Shown in pieces: positions 44,645-53,800 of a DNA stretch of 64,000 nucleotides (the stretch's first letter is position 1; every line of letters starts with the position of its first letter). The notes beneath the pieces were generated by a model. That model was not told where the DNA came from. It worked only from the letters and a program-made list of their open reading frames with translations, and did not search any database. Location: contig CASEYV010000002.1 of assembly GCA_949292245.1 (NCBI GenBank), positions 43,675-107,674 on the forward strand. Reading direction: 5' to 3'. A program made the position numbers and the translations under genes. The stretch is from an uncultured bacterium. GTDB lineage: Bacteria > Bacillota_I > Bacilli_A > RF39 > UBA660.

Positions 44645-47062
44645 TCATACTACTTTAATAATATTGAAAAATGGTTTATTTCCACCATTTAAAAATATAT
44701 AATTTCCATCATTTATTAATGGTGGCTCATAACAACTCATACAGCCAAGTAATGTTTTTTCTTTGTCTATGATTAAATCATAACGTAAACATTTATTACC
44801 TTTCTTAGATGTAAAGTAATTAATATTTGTAGCAACACCGATGGTAAATACTGGATTGTCTTGTTGTACTTTTTCTAAAATTTCATAGGTTTTGCCAGTA
44901 TAAAGGTTATATTCCCTATCATAATGACTTTTATTTTTTAACGAAATTAATGAATTAAAATAAACTTTTCCATTAAAAGTTCTTAATGATGTAAGAACTG
45001 GTTCACCAACAGAATTAAATGTATCAATATATCTATCTATATGATTCTTTGATATAGTTACTGTTATTTGGTTATTGTTATCAGTAAGTGTAAGGAAACC
45101 ATAGTCTTCTTTTAATTTAACATCAGCTATTAATGCTTTTGTATAAATTTGTGCTTCACCATCTATATTAGATACTTGAGATAACGGTATTATATCAATA
45201 TTAAATTCAGATGTATCATAGAAAGATAAAAGATTTCCACGTGGATTAATTTTTAATACATTAAATTCACGATATAACTCTTCTTCTTTTGACCATTCTT
45301 TATCAACATCGTTTAATATTTTATATAGTTCAAAACGATTTTCATTAAAACAGTCAAAAGCCCCAGATTCAATTAAAGCATTAACTACTCTTTTATTAAC
45401 TTTTCTTGAATCTCTTCTTTCAATAAAATCATCAAATGACTCAAAAGGCTGAAGGTCAATAATATTTTTAATTGCTTTATCTCCAACATTTTTAATTAAT
45501 GATAAAGATAAGTATATATCTTCTCCATCTTGTTTAATAACATCTTTACTTTTATTAATATCTGGATTTTTTACTGGCTTATTGATACTTCTTAATTCAG
45601 AATATATTCTCATTCTTTTTTCTTCATCATCAGTATTATTTAATAATGCTAAATAAAAGGATACTGGATGATATGTTTTTAAATATGCAGTCTGATAAGC
45701 AATTGTTGCATATCCTACAGCGTGAGATTTATTAAAACTGTATTCAGAAGATTTTTCTATTTTATTCCATATATCGTTTATTGTTTGATAAGAAATATTA
45801 TTTGCCAAACATCCATCAAAGAATTTAGGTTTTAATGTATCAAATACTTCTTTAATTTTTTTACCAATTCCTTTTCTTAAAGTATCTGCTTCAGAGTCTG
45901 AAAAACCAGCTAATTCTTTTGCTATTTGCATCGCTTGTTCCTGATAAATTAAACAATCTTTTGTTGGTTCTAAAATTGATTCTAACTCTGGAATTTCATA
46001 TTCAATTTCGTTTTTATTTTTATTTTGAATATATTTCTTATCATCGCCATTTTGTGCAGAACCTGGTCTAATTAATGCCAATGCAGCAACAAGGTCATCA
46101 AAATTTGTTGGTTTTAACTTTTTAATAAAATCTTCAGCAGAACTACTTTCTAATTGGAAAATTCCTAAACAAGATTTTTGTATATTTTCATATACTTTTG
46201 GGTCATTAAAATCTTCAGGAAATTTAAAGTTTTTATCTACTAAATTAATACAATCATTTATAATTGTTAATGTGTTTAAACCTAATAAATCTTGTTTTAA
46301 CAGCATTAAATCATCACAAGTTCTTCCATCATAGGAGCAAACAATTTCATTGTTTACTTTTACAGTAGATGCTAATGCTTCAATAGACTCTGGAAACAAG
46401 ATTAATGCTCCAGCGTGTACACCATATGTGCTTAACATACCGTTAATTTTTTGTATATTCTCTTTAATTTCTGGATACTTATTTAAAAAGTTTTTAACTC
46501 TTTCATTTTCCTCAATATCATTTGGTGAATTAATTAAAGATGTAATTCTATTAACCTCATCAAAAGGAACATCATATATTCTGGCTAATGCTTTTATTGA
46601 TGTTTTATCGGTAAATCTTATTTGATTAATAACTTGAAATGCTTTATCTTGACCAAATTCTTTTTTAATAAGATTTAATGATTCTTGTCTTTTATCACGA
46701 GGAATATCTATATCAATATCTGACATTGAATGTGAAGCTCTTTCTTCATTTAAAAACCTTGCAAAGCTTAAATTATATTTTAATGGGTTTATTTCAGTAA
46801 TATTTAAACAATATGAAGTCATTGACCCACCAGCTGAACCTCTTGCTGGTCCTAATCTAATTCCTTTGCTTTTTAGAAGATTAGCAACATATGAAGTGTT
46901 TAAGAAAAAATTTTCTAAATCAGAATTTAAAATAATAGATAATTCGTGCTCTAATCTATTTCTTGCTTCTTGATTGTTTGACAATTTACGTTTTTCTAAT
47001 CCTTTATATGCTAATTCTTTTAATAATTCTTTTGATTCTGTTATGTTCTCACCCCCATTCAA
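44645..47062 (-). CDS. dnaE: DNA polymerase III alpha-like, polymerase part (C family)
   Basis: 805 residues from the upstream TTG. It contains the palm region with LGPARGSAGGSMTSYCL and SMSDIDIDIP (the D-x-D metal-binding residues), the LESSSAEDFIKKLKP and ALIRPGSA segments, and FNKSHAVGYATIAYQTAYLK. It then has HhH and OB-fold regions (about 560-740). The PHP part is encoded separately just upstream in the same direction, overlapping by 14 bases in another frame. The true start is uncertain: TTG 47062, or ATA 47044 after GGGGGTGAG, or a +1 frameshift from the PHP gene. Confidence 0.85.
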   Translation of the reverse strand: MNGGENITESKELLKELAYKGLEKRKLSNNQEARNRLEHELSIILNSDLENFFLNTSYVANLLKSKGIRLGPARGSAGGSMTSYCLNITEINPLKYNLSFARFLNEERASHSMSDIDIDIPRDKRQESLNLIKKEFGQDKAFQVINQIRFTDKTSIKALARIYDVPFDEVNRITSLINSPNDIEENERVKNFLNKYPEIKENIQKINGMLSTYGVHAGALILFPESIEALASTVKVNNEIVCSYDGRTCDDLMLLKQDLLGLNTLTIINDCINLVDKNFKFPEDFNDPKVYENIQKSCLGIFQLESSSAEDFIKKLKPTNFDDLVAALALIRPGSAQNGDDKKYIQNKNKNEIEYEIPELESILEPTKDCLIYQEQAMQIAKELAGFSDSEADTLRKGIGKKIKEVFDTLKPKFFDGCLANNISYQTINDIWNKIEKSSEYSFNKSHAVGYATIAYQTAYLKTYHPVSFYLALLNNTDDEEKRMRIYSELRSINKPVKNPDINKSKDVIKQDGEDIYLSLSLIKNVGDKAIKNIIDLQPFESFDDFIERRDSRKVNKRVVNALIESGAFDCFNENRFELYKILNDVDKEWSKEEELYREFNVLKINPRGNLLSFYDTSEFNIDIIPLSQVSNIDGEAQIYTKALIADVKLKEDYGFLTLTDNNNQITVTISKNHIDRYIDTFNSVGEPVLTSLRTFNGKVYFNSLISLKNKSHYDREYNLYTGKTYEILEKVQQDNPVFTIGVATNINYFTSKKGNKCLRYDLIIDKEKTLLGCMSCYEPPLINDGNYIFLNGGNKPFFNIIKVV

Positions 47063-47948
47063 TATTAAATAAACTTCTTAATTCCTCTTCTTTTGTAAAT
47101 GATGGGATTCTTCTTGTTATCTCTTCTAATTGAGGATTGCATTTATCACTTATTTTAACGGTATTGCGAATTGCTTTATTTACAATAGACATATCACTAA
47201 AATTTGATTCTTCTGCATTATTTATAACAATTTCTTCATTTCCTAAACAGTTTGATGGTAAGGAGTTTGTAATATCGTTATATTTTTTATGCCAGGCAAT
47301 AGCTTGAATCATTTTTCTTACATCTGCGTCCTCTTTTTTAAGAAAGTGTGAATCACAAGTTACAACTGGTGGAATAGATAATTCATCCATAATATTTAAT
47401 AATCCTTCATTAATAATTGATTGTTCTTTATATAATGGATGAAATTGATATTCTATATATAAGTCATCTTGAAATTCATTATATAACTCTTGGATAAATT
47501 CTTTTGCTTCATTAATTTTTGAATCTAATATTAATTGACTACTTTTAGATAGGCTACAAGCAGTTAAAACTATAATACCGTTTTTATTTTTATATAAATC
47601 TTCATAGCTTAAAATAGGTTTATAATAAAAATTTTCTACAGCAATTCTTTGGAGTTTTCTTATGTTTTTTACTCCCTCGTTATTTTTTGCTAAACATACT
47701 AAATGGTATCTTTTTCTTGATTTTTCTTCATATGAGTTTGTCATATAAAATTCGTTACCAAAAATAGGTTTAATATTATTATTATTCATTTCGTTATTAA
47801 AATTAAACCATCCTGCTGTTGAAGAATGGTCGGTTAAAGCAACAGAGTTTTGATTATATTCTCTAAGAGTTTCTGCAAGTTTATTCATCTGTATTACAGA
47901 ATCTTGCAAACTATACTCACTATGTAAATGTAAATTAACGAAATTCAT
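47049..47948 (-). CDS. DNA polymerase III alpha-like, PHP part
   Basis: 299 residues; the N-terminus FVNLHLHSEYSLQDSVIQM with VALTDH, and later GNEFYM and VVTCDSHFL, is the PHP exonuclease/phosphatase domain of bacterial DnaE. The His/Asp metal residues are kept, so proofreading or pyrophosphatase activity is possible. Together with the next gene it reconstitutes an about 1100-residue alpha subunit, within the usual range. Methanogens normally replicate with PolB and PolD, so this is a viral acquisition. Confidence 0.85.
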   Translation of the reverse strand: MNFVNLHLHSEYSLQDSVIQMNKLAETLREYNQNSVALTDHSSTAGWFNFNNEMNNNNIKPIFGNEFYMTNSYEEKSRKRYHLVCLAKNNEGVKNIRKLQRIAVENFYYKPILSYEDLYKNKNGIIVLTACSLSKSSQLILDSKINEAKEFIQELYNEFQDDLYIEYQFHPLYKEQSIINEGLLNIMDELSIPPVVTCDSHFLKKEDADVRKMIQAIAWHKKYNDITNSLPSNCLGNEEIVINNAEESNFSDMSIVNKAIRNTVKISDKCNPQLEEITRRIPSFTKEEELRSLFNIEWG

Positions 47949-47956
47949 ATTTTACC

Positions 47957-48298
47957 TCATTTAGTTTTAAAAATATCGTTTAAAAGGTCATTAGCTATAT
48001 CATCAGCAATGTTATCAGAAATATTATTAGGAATATCTATATTGTTTAATTCCTCTTGTGGTGTGCTTCTATTATCTTCAAATAATTTAGCTAATTCTAA
48101 ATCTTTAGATAAAAGATAAAAATATTCTTTTTGTAAATTTAAAAATAAAGTATGTGCATATCCATATATGGCTGGGTCTTTTATTAATGTTAAATCAGAT
48201 GATATTCTCTCTAATCTATTTTTATACTGTTTTATTAAGTTTATAAAAACTTGTTCTGGATTATCATAATTATCTATGGTTATATTATCTTTTGCCAT
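47957..48298 (-). CDS. Unknown 113-residue protein
   Basis: Starts eight bases upstream of the PHP gene in the same run. It is helical, ending in a repeat-like acidic tail (NNISDNIADDIANDLLNDIF). Its GGTGAT ribosome site is buried in the stem of the hairpin at 48301-48333. It may be a polymerase accessory protein by position. No family recognised. Confidence 0.5.
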   Translation of the reverse strand: MAKDNITIDNYDNPEQVFINLIKQYKNRLERISSDLTLIKDPAIYGYAHTLFLNLQKEYFYLLSKDLELAKLFEDNRSTPQEELNNIDIPNNISDNIADDIANDLLNDIFKTK

Positions 48299-48300
48299 AT

Positions 48301-48333
48301 TATCACCAAATAATATATATTATTATGGTGATA
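48301..48333 (-). promoter_or_regulatory. Hairpin covering the ribosome site
   Basis: TATCACCA (48301-48308) pairs with TGGTGATA (48326-48333). The stem continues AATAATA with TATTATT across one unpaired base, so most of the 33 bases are paired. On the minus strand the stem contains GGTGATA, the ribosome site of the gene starting at 48298. Translation of the replication genes may be limited while the stem forms. It could also end the hub gene message. Confidence 0.55.
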
Positions 48334-48347
48334 TTTAAATGTTGTGC

Positions 48348-50246
48348 TTAGTAATTCTGCTTTACAATTCTATCGCTATGAACTGTAATATCAAATCCAG
48401 TTCCAAAGTAATTACTAACACTCCTTCCCCCATCTACTTTATATTCTACCCCACCAATATTTAGCACAATCCATGCATGACCAAAAGTTGAACCAGTTGA
48501 GAAAGTACATGTTCCGCTATGCATTTCTGTTCTATATCCTAATGCCGTATAAATATCATACATAGCTAATGCTTGGTCCCAACAATTTGAAGCTGTCCCG
48601 CTTAATGTAGCTTGAATTGAATGAGCTGAATCATGATAAAGGCTATATGGGACATTATCTACGAACCAATTATATACATTTTTTGCACCAGTTACACCTG
48701 TTGCTCCCAATGACATTTGCCTTGCTGCTTCTGCAATATCAGCAGATATTCCACCTGTATATACACCGCTTTGTCCACTATCTCCAGAGTATTCATTTCC
48801 AACTTCGGGAATTTCTGGATTATCTGGATTCATTGGTCCATATCTTAAATCCATATCAGCAATAATAGATTCTTCATCAGCACTCCAAACTATATTCATT
48901 CCATATATATACATAATATCTTCTGTACCAGTTAATGGGTTTTTAACCCATACCCAGCCATTTACATAATAATCTGGAGAATATAAACATGTTAATTGAA
49001 GTTCCATTCCAAAATCTCTAACATGAGCTGATAAATATGATTGTGCTAAAGCTCTTGCTTGTGTATATGATAAGCTTGGTTCTTCATAATTAATAACAAC
49101 TTCCCCGTATACTCTAACCAATTCAGGATACGATACTGTTACTGTTCCATTTTTATATTTCATTTTAACGGTATTGTACATACCGTATTGTGATATACCT
49201 AAATCAAAAGTCCCATCTTCTACGGTATCTAATGATATATGTGGGATATAATCAGTAGGAGCATGTAATTCATCTAAATTATAGCTGTATAACACCGTTG
49301 AAGAAATAAAATAGGTAGTAATTCCAACAATATAGTAATGTGCATCTATTGCTGATGCTATATTAGATAAAACATCATCATAGGTATATGCTGAATCAGC
49401 ATTACCCCATAAATCAACTAATAAATTTGGATTTTTAGATAATTGACTATCTATATATGCAGAATCTACATATTGTAATTTTCCATCTTCATCATAATGA
49501 ACATATTTTCTATATATCCTATATACATCAGCTCTATCTTTTCTTCTCATATTTAAAACAGTCATATTTTGAGCTGGTTCTATAGGTTCTTCTTTTTCAT
49601 AATTTGGATTAAAACTTTTATTTAACGATATATTATTTGATAACATTTTAGATGAAGATTCACCTATTGCAGCTATGGCTGTTTCAAGTTCAGGAATTTC
49701 TTCAACTGTTTCATCTCCTTTCGTAATAGTGTTGCTGCTATCATATTTATATTTGTCTAAATCAGGAGTTCCTTCAAGTTTTATTATATAAGGAATTTTT
49801 AGTTCTTTCATTATTGTTTTAACAACATCTTCAACATTTTTTCCAACCAATGATGATTCAAATTCTGATTTCATTGGCATTTTAAATTTCCAGCCAATAT
49901 TTTCACAGACTAATTCAATTTCGTAATTTTTTTGATTACAAGCCCTTACTCTTCCGATAAAAAGATTATCTACATTAAAAGTTCCACCAATCACTTTTAA
50001 CGACATTGAACCAGCTGAAAAATATTCCATTAATGATGAATCATATGGACATGTTAATGTACAAGTGGTAAGAATATCGTTTTTATCTACATCAATTTCC
50101 ATTGATGTAAAATAATAATGATATTTTTTATCTGGTATAGTATATACTACAATTCTTTCTTTAAGTGTTTTGTAATAATAGTCAGATGTTTTTCCCACTT
50201 CTAAAATTTGATTAGGGTCAAATGATTGTTGAGATGTTGCATTCAA
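48348..50246 (-). CDS. Baseplate hub with fused Cys-peptidase (pseudomurein endopeptidase-like)
   Basis: The start is TTG at 50246, after GGTGATAAAA. Residues 1-170 are gpD/XkdQ-like (YHYYFTSMEIDVDKND, FIGRVRACNQ, then WKF). Residues about 270-480 are the second hub part (YGMYNTVKMKYKNGTV, SYLSAHVRDFGM, VKNPLTG). After a linker (about 480-520) a transglutaminase-like peptidase domain ends the protein, with C555 (SNCWDQAL), H590 (FGHAWIV) and D605 (KVDGGRS) in the usual order. It would open the pseudomurein wall at the tail tip during entry. A split, duplicated version lies at 4120-8076. Confidence 0.75.
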   Translation of the reverse strand: MNATSQQSFDPNQILEVGKTSDYYYKTLKERIVVYTIPDKKYHYYFTSMEIDVDKNDILTTCTLTCPYDSSLMEYFSAGSMSLKVIGGTFNVDNLFIGRVRACNQKNYEIELVCENIGWKFKMPMKSEFESSLVGKNVEDVVKTIMKELKIPYIIKLEGTPDLDKYKYDSSNTITKGDETVEEIPELETAIAAIGESSSKMLSNNISLNKSFNPNYEKEEPIEPAQNMTVLNMRRKDRADVYRIYRKYVHYDEDGKLQYVDSAYIDSQLSKNPNLLVDLWGNADSAYTYDDVLSNIASAIDAHYYIVGITTYFISSTVLYSYNLDELHAPTDYIPHISLDTVEDGTFDLGISQYGMYNTVKMKYKNGTVTVSYPELVRVYGEVVINYEEPSLSYTQARALAQSYLSAHVRDFGMELQLTCLYSPDYYVNGWVWVKNPLTGTEDIMYIYGMNIVWSADEESIIADMDLRYGPMNPDNPEIPEVGNEYSGDSGQSGVYTGGISADIAEAARQMSLGATGVTGAKNVYNWFVDNVPYSLYHDSAHSIQATLSGTASNCWDQALAMYDIYTALGYRTEMHSGTCTFSTGSTFGHAWIVLNIGGVEYKVDGGRSVSNYFGTGFDITVHSDRIVKQNY

Positions 50247-50266
50247 TTTTATCACCTATATACCGT

Positions 50267-50863
50267 TTAAAATGAGGTATTAGCAACTTCTCTAAAAACA
50301 CATTCATAGATTAACTCTTCTGTTGCTTCTGATACACTATAGTTACAATCTGTCATATAGCAGACTGGTATAGATGGGAATAATGGAGATACTATAGTTA
50401 ATGGTCTTCCAATTAGATTATCAAAGAAAGATTTACGGAGTTCTATGTATTCATCGGTGTATTGGTCTGGGGTTGGAACAGTAGGAAGAGAAAATTTTCC
50501 ATTTCCTAAATCTTGTTCTTGGTTATATTGACCTGGAACATTTAGTCTGACCGTTCTTTTATCTCCATCTCCTAAATCAGCCTCACCAGTCATGTTGGTT
50601 AAATGTTGATATACTAATACTTGTAAGGTTAATTCTGCAAATAAATCACAATTTTTTTCAATTAATATAAGTCCATCTGCTGATGGAAATTCTTCATAAT
50701 CTTTAATGTGTGGTACATAATCTACATTTAAACAATCAAAGTAAAAAGCTTGTGGTGGGTCTACTGTTACAGATGAGCTATCATCTTGCATTTGTAATAT
50801 TTCTGCATCAGTATACCCTGGTACAATTAATACTCTTGATACATCAACGGTATATTCAGACAT
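50267..50863 (-). CDS. Baseplate adaptor-like protein
   Basis: 198 residues between the tape measure and the hub, the usual place of the LysM/XkdP-type or gp53-like adaptor that joins hub to tube. The C-terminus (NYSVSEATEELIYECVFREV) fits the 'x-E-x-x-E-x-x-x-Y-x-x-x-F-x-E' ending of such proteins. I see no LysM domain. Call based on position and ending. Confidence 0.5.
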   Translation of the reverse strand: MSEYTVDVSRVLIVPGYTDAEILQMQDDSSSVTVDPPQAFYFDCLNVDYVPHIKDYEEFPSADGLILIEKNCDLFAELTLQVLVYQHLTNMTGEADLGDGDKRTVRLNVPGQYNQEQDLGNGKFSLPTVPTPDQYTDEYIELRKSFFDNLIGRPLTIVSPLFPSIPVCYMTDCNYSVSEATEELIYECVFREVANTSF

Positions 50864-50874
50864 TTATTTCACCT

Positions 50875-53800
50875 CTAATTTGTTTGTGTTGTTCCAGTAG
50901 GAACATCGGTTCCAGATGTTCCTTCTGTTGCTTCAACTGGGTTATATTCCGCTTCTTGGTCTTGAATGATTTTTGGATTTGTTCTTTCTTGGACATCAAT
51001 AATAGCATTTTTAACAGCAGAAGATATAGCTTTAGGTTTATCTTGTGTATTAATTTTAATATCACGTAATTTTAAGTTTTGATTTTGAATTTTGAAAGTT
51101 GGTTCTTTTTTAAATAAGTTTACATTTAATTTAGGAATTGTTTTTTTGTTACAAATTACTAAATCAACATAATTTTTCTTATTACTTTCTTTATCACTAT
51201 CAGAATCACTTCCAGAGCCAGAACCATCTCCACTTCCAGAACCTGTACCTCCTTGTGGAGTGTCCATTCCTGCTAATTGTTCAAGTTGGCTACTATATGC
51301 ATCTTCTACTCTTGTTGCTAAAGAAGATTGCATTCCTTTTCTAAATGTAGCCATCATATCTTGGTATCCAACTCTGAACAAACCTTCTCCTTTACTCATT
51401 AATTCAGTATAAGCATCACTTTCAACATTCATACCACTACCTTTTGCCATAGCATCAAAGAAATGTGTTTGGAGGAATTCATCATTTCCATATTTAGCAT
51501 AATATTGTTGAGGAGTTAATCCCTCATCATTCATTTGTGTAAATGCTGCAGAAGTTTGATTAATAACTTCTGCTCCAAGTAATGCTGCAATGTTAGCGGC
51601 GTTTGCACTAGTTGCTGCTGATGAACCTGCAATAGATGTATTAATTTGATTACCATTTTGAGCTAAACCAACACCTTGTTGTTCTAAATAAACTTGGGAC
51701 ATAATTTGCGGTAAGAGCTGGTTCATAGCTATACTATTCATTTGTTGTAATTGAGATAATTGTGTTGCTAAGAGAACTTCAGTATAAGATAAGTCTGTTT
51801 TATTAGCTAAAGCTTTAATTTCGTTATGTGTTTTTTCATCATAAACACTAGTTCCTTTTTTGTTTCCTGAAGTTCTAAGTCCAGTTTTAGGGTCGATAGC
51901 CTCTCCTTTTTCTCTAACACGATTACTTTGTCTATCCCTTAAAACCATTCTTGCTGAAAGACTGTTGAATTCATCTCCATAATCATTCATAGCCTTTCCT
52001 ATTCTTGTACTTTGTGTTGCAGTCATACTTCCAAGAGTAGTACGGTAAGTGTCAATATCCCTATCATTCATAACAAAATACGGTGATGCCCTTGGGTCGC
52101 TTTCTTGAACACCAACATTTGAAGCTAAAGCTTGTCTTTTAGCTGTACCAATTCCATAACCAAATGTTTCAGACATTACACTTCGAGTATGAGATAACTG
52201 TTCTGAAAGTTCAGCAGAAGATTCTTGATAATCTTCTCCTACTTGTTTCATAACTTTTATCATAACTTCAAATGGTAATGCTTGATAAGGTACATTCCAA
52301 TTAACTTCCTCTAATCCTCCTTTGAACCATTCTGCTGCTGTAGTTTGTCCATCTATAGCGCCAGTATATAATTGAGAGTTTGTTCTACCAATTTGCATTA
52401 TATATTTTGCTTCATCAGTATATCCTTCTAATTCTTGAATATTACTATCCAATATACCCTCGTAAAGACCAGCAGAACTATAATCAGCATTTTGAAGTTC
52501 TTCTAGATAATCTACTGAATCAGTTTCCTTAGGTTTTCCTTTGAAAAAGTTTTCTACTTCAGTAAAGAAACCACTAATACCAAACAAATCATCATCTACT
52601 TCATCATTATATTTTTGAGTATTTTCTTTAATAGCTAATGTATTTTTATAAAGCTCATATGTATTTGCATCATAATGAGAAACATCTACATATTCTGCCC
52701 CGCCTTTCTCTACGGTTGCTGTAGTTAAATCATACATTCCAGCTTCTTTATTAGTTATATATTCATCAACTTCTTCATCAGATGCATCTGGATATGTTGT
52801 TAAATATGATTCTTTTAATTTAGAGATTGAATCATCATAATTACTTGTTGATTCTTCTAATTTATTTGATGCTTCTGCTAAAGCTTCTTGATGTTCTTTT
52901 AATTTAGCATCATATAATGCCATTGCTGCTTGTACACCTATTAATCCTGCTTCAATAGGACCAAAGAAACTGAATATAGTACCGAGAGCTTTTGTAAGTT
53001 TTGCTCCTTTTGAAGTACCAGTTGCCCCAACATTTTTAGCATACATTTCACCCATTTGCATCATATCTCCAAGCATACCACCATGCCAAAATGCTCTACC
53101 AGCAACATTTCCATATGTTCTTATACTTCTACCTACATCATTAATTTTATTTTTAGCTGTTTGTGTTGTAGTAGAGGTAGGGAAATTAGCCATAGATGAC
53201 CTATCAATTAATACACCTATATGCTTTAATCTTTGTTCTTCATTTTTACCTGCAACCATAGTTTGTGTATGCATATCATTAATAAGGCTTTGCATATCTG
53301 AATTATTAAGCATATATGCAGGCATCCCCTCTCTTGTATTAGTAAATTTATTCATATTATTAATATATGATTTTTGTAATGCACCTGTATTAGCCCTTAT
53401 ATGAGTAATGAGTTCTTGATTGACTCCATTAATTGCTAGTAATTCATTATCTGTTCTTTTTAATATATTCTCTACACTTCCAAATTCAGATGCTAAATTT
53501 TTAAATACTGCTTCATTTCCACCAAGTGCAGTATAATTAAATTGTTTATTAGCAGGAGTAATAAATTTAAGAGCGTTTACTGTAGATTCTCTATTTAATT
53601 TATTTAATAATTCTATCTCATCAGGTGCTAACATAGACCTATTTGCATTATCATCTAATAATATTTTTTTAGCAAAACTATCAGCAATACTTTTTGGAAC
53701 TCTTTCATGGAAGCTTTGTTTATACATTTTATTAACTTGGTCTAAAGGAACTAATGCTCCACCAGCTTGATACCCTATAGCTTTTTCTGGTAAAGCTTTA

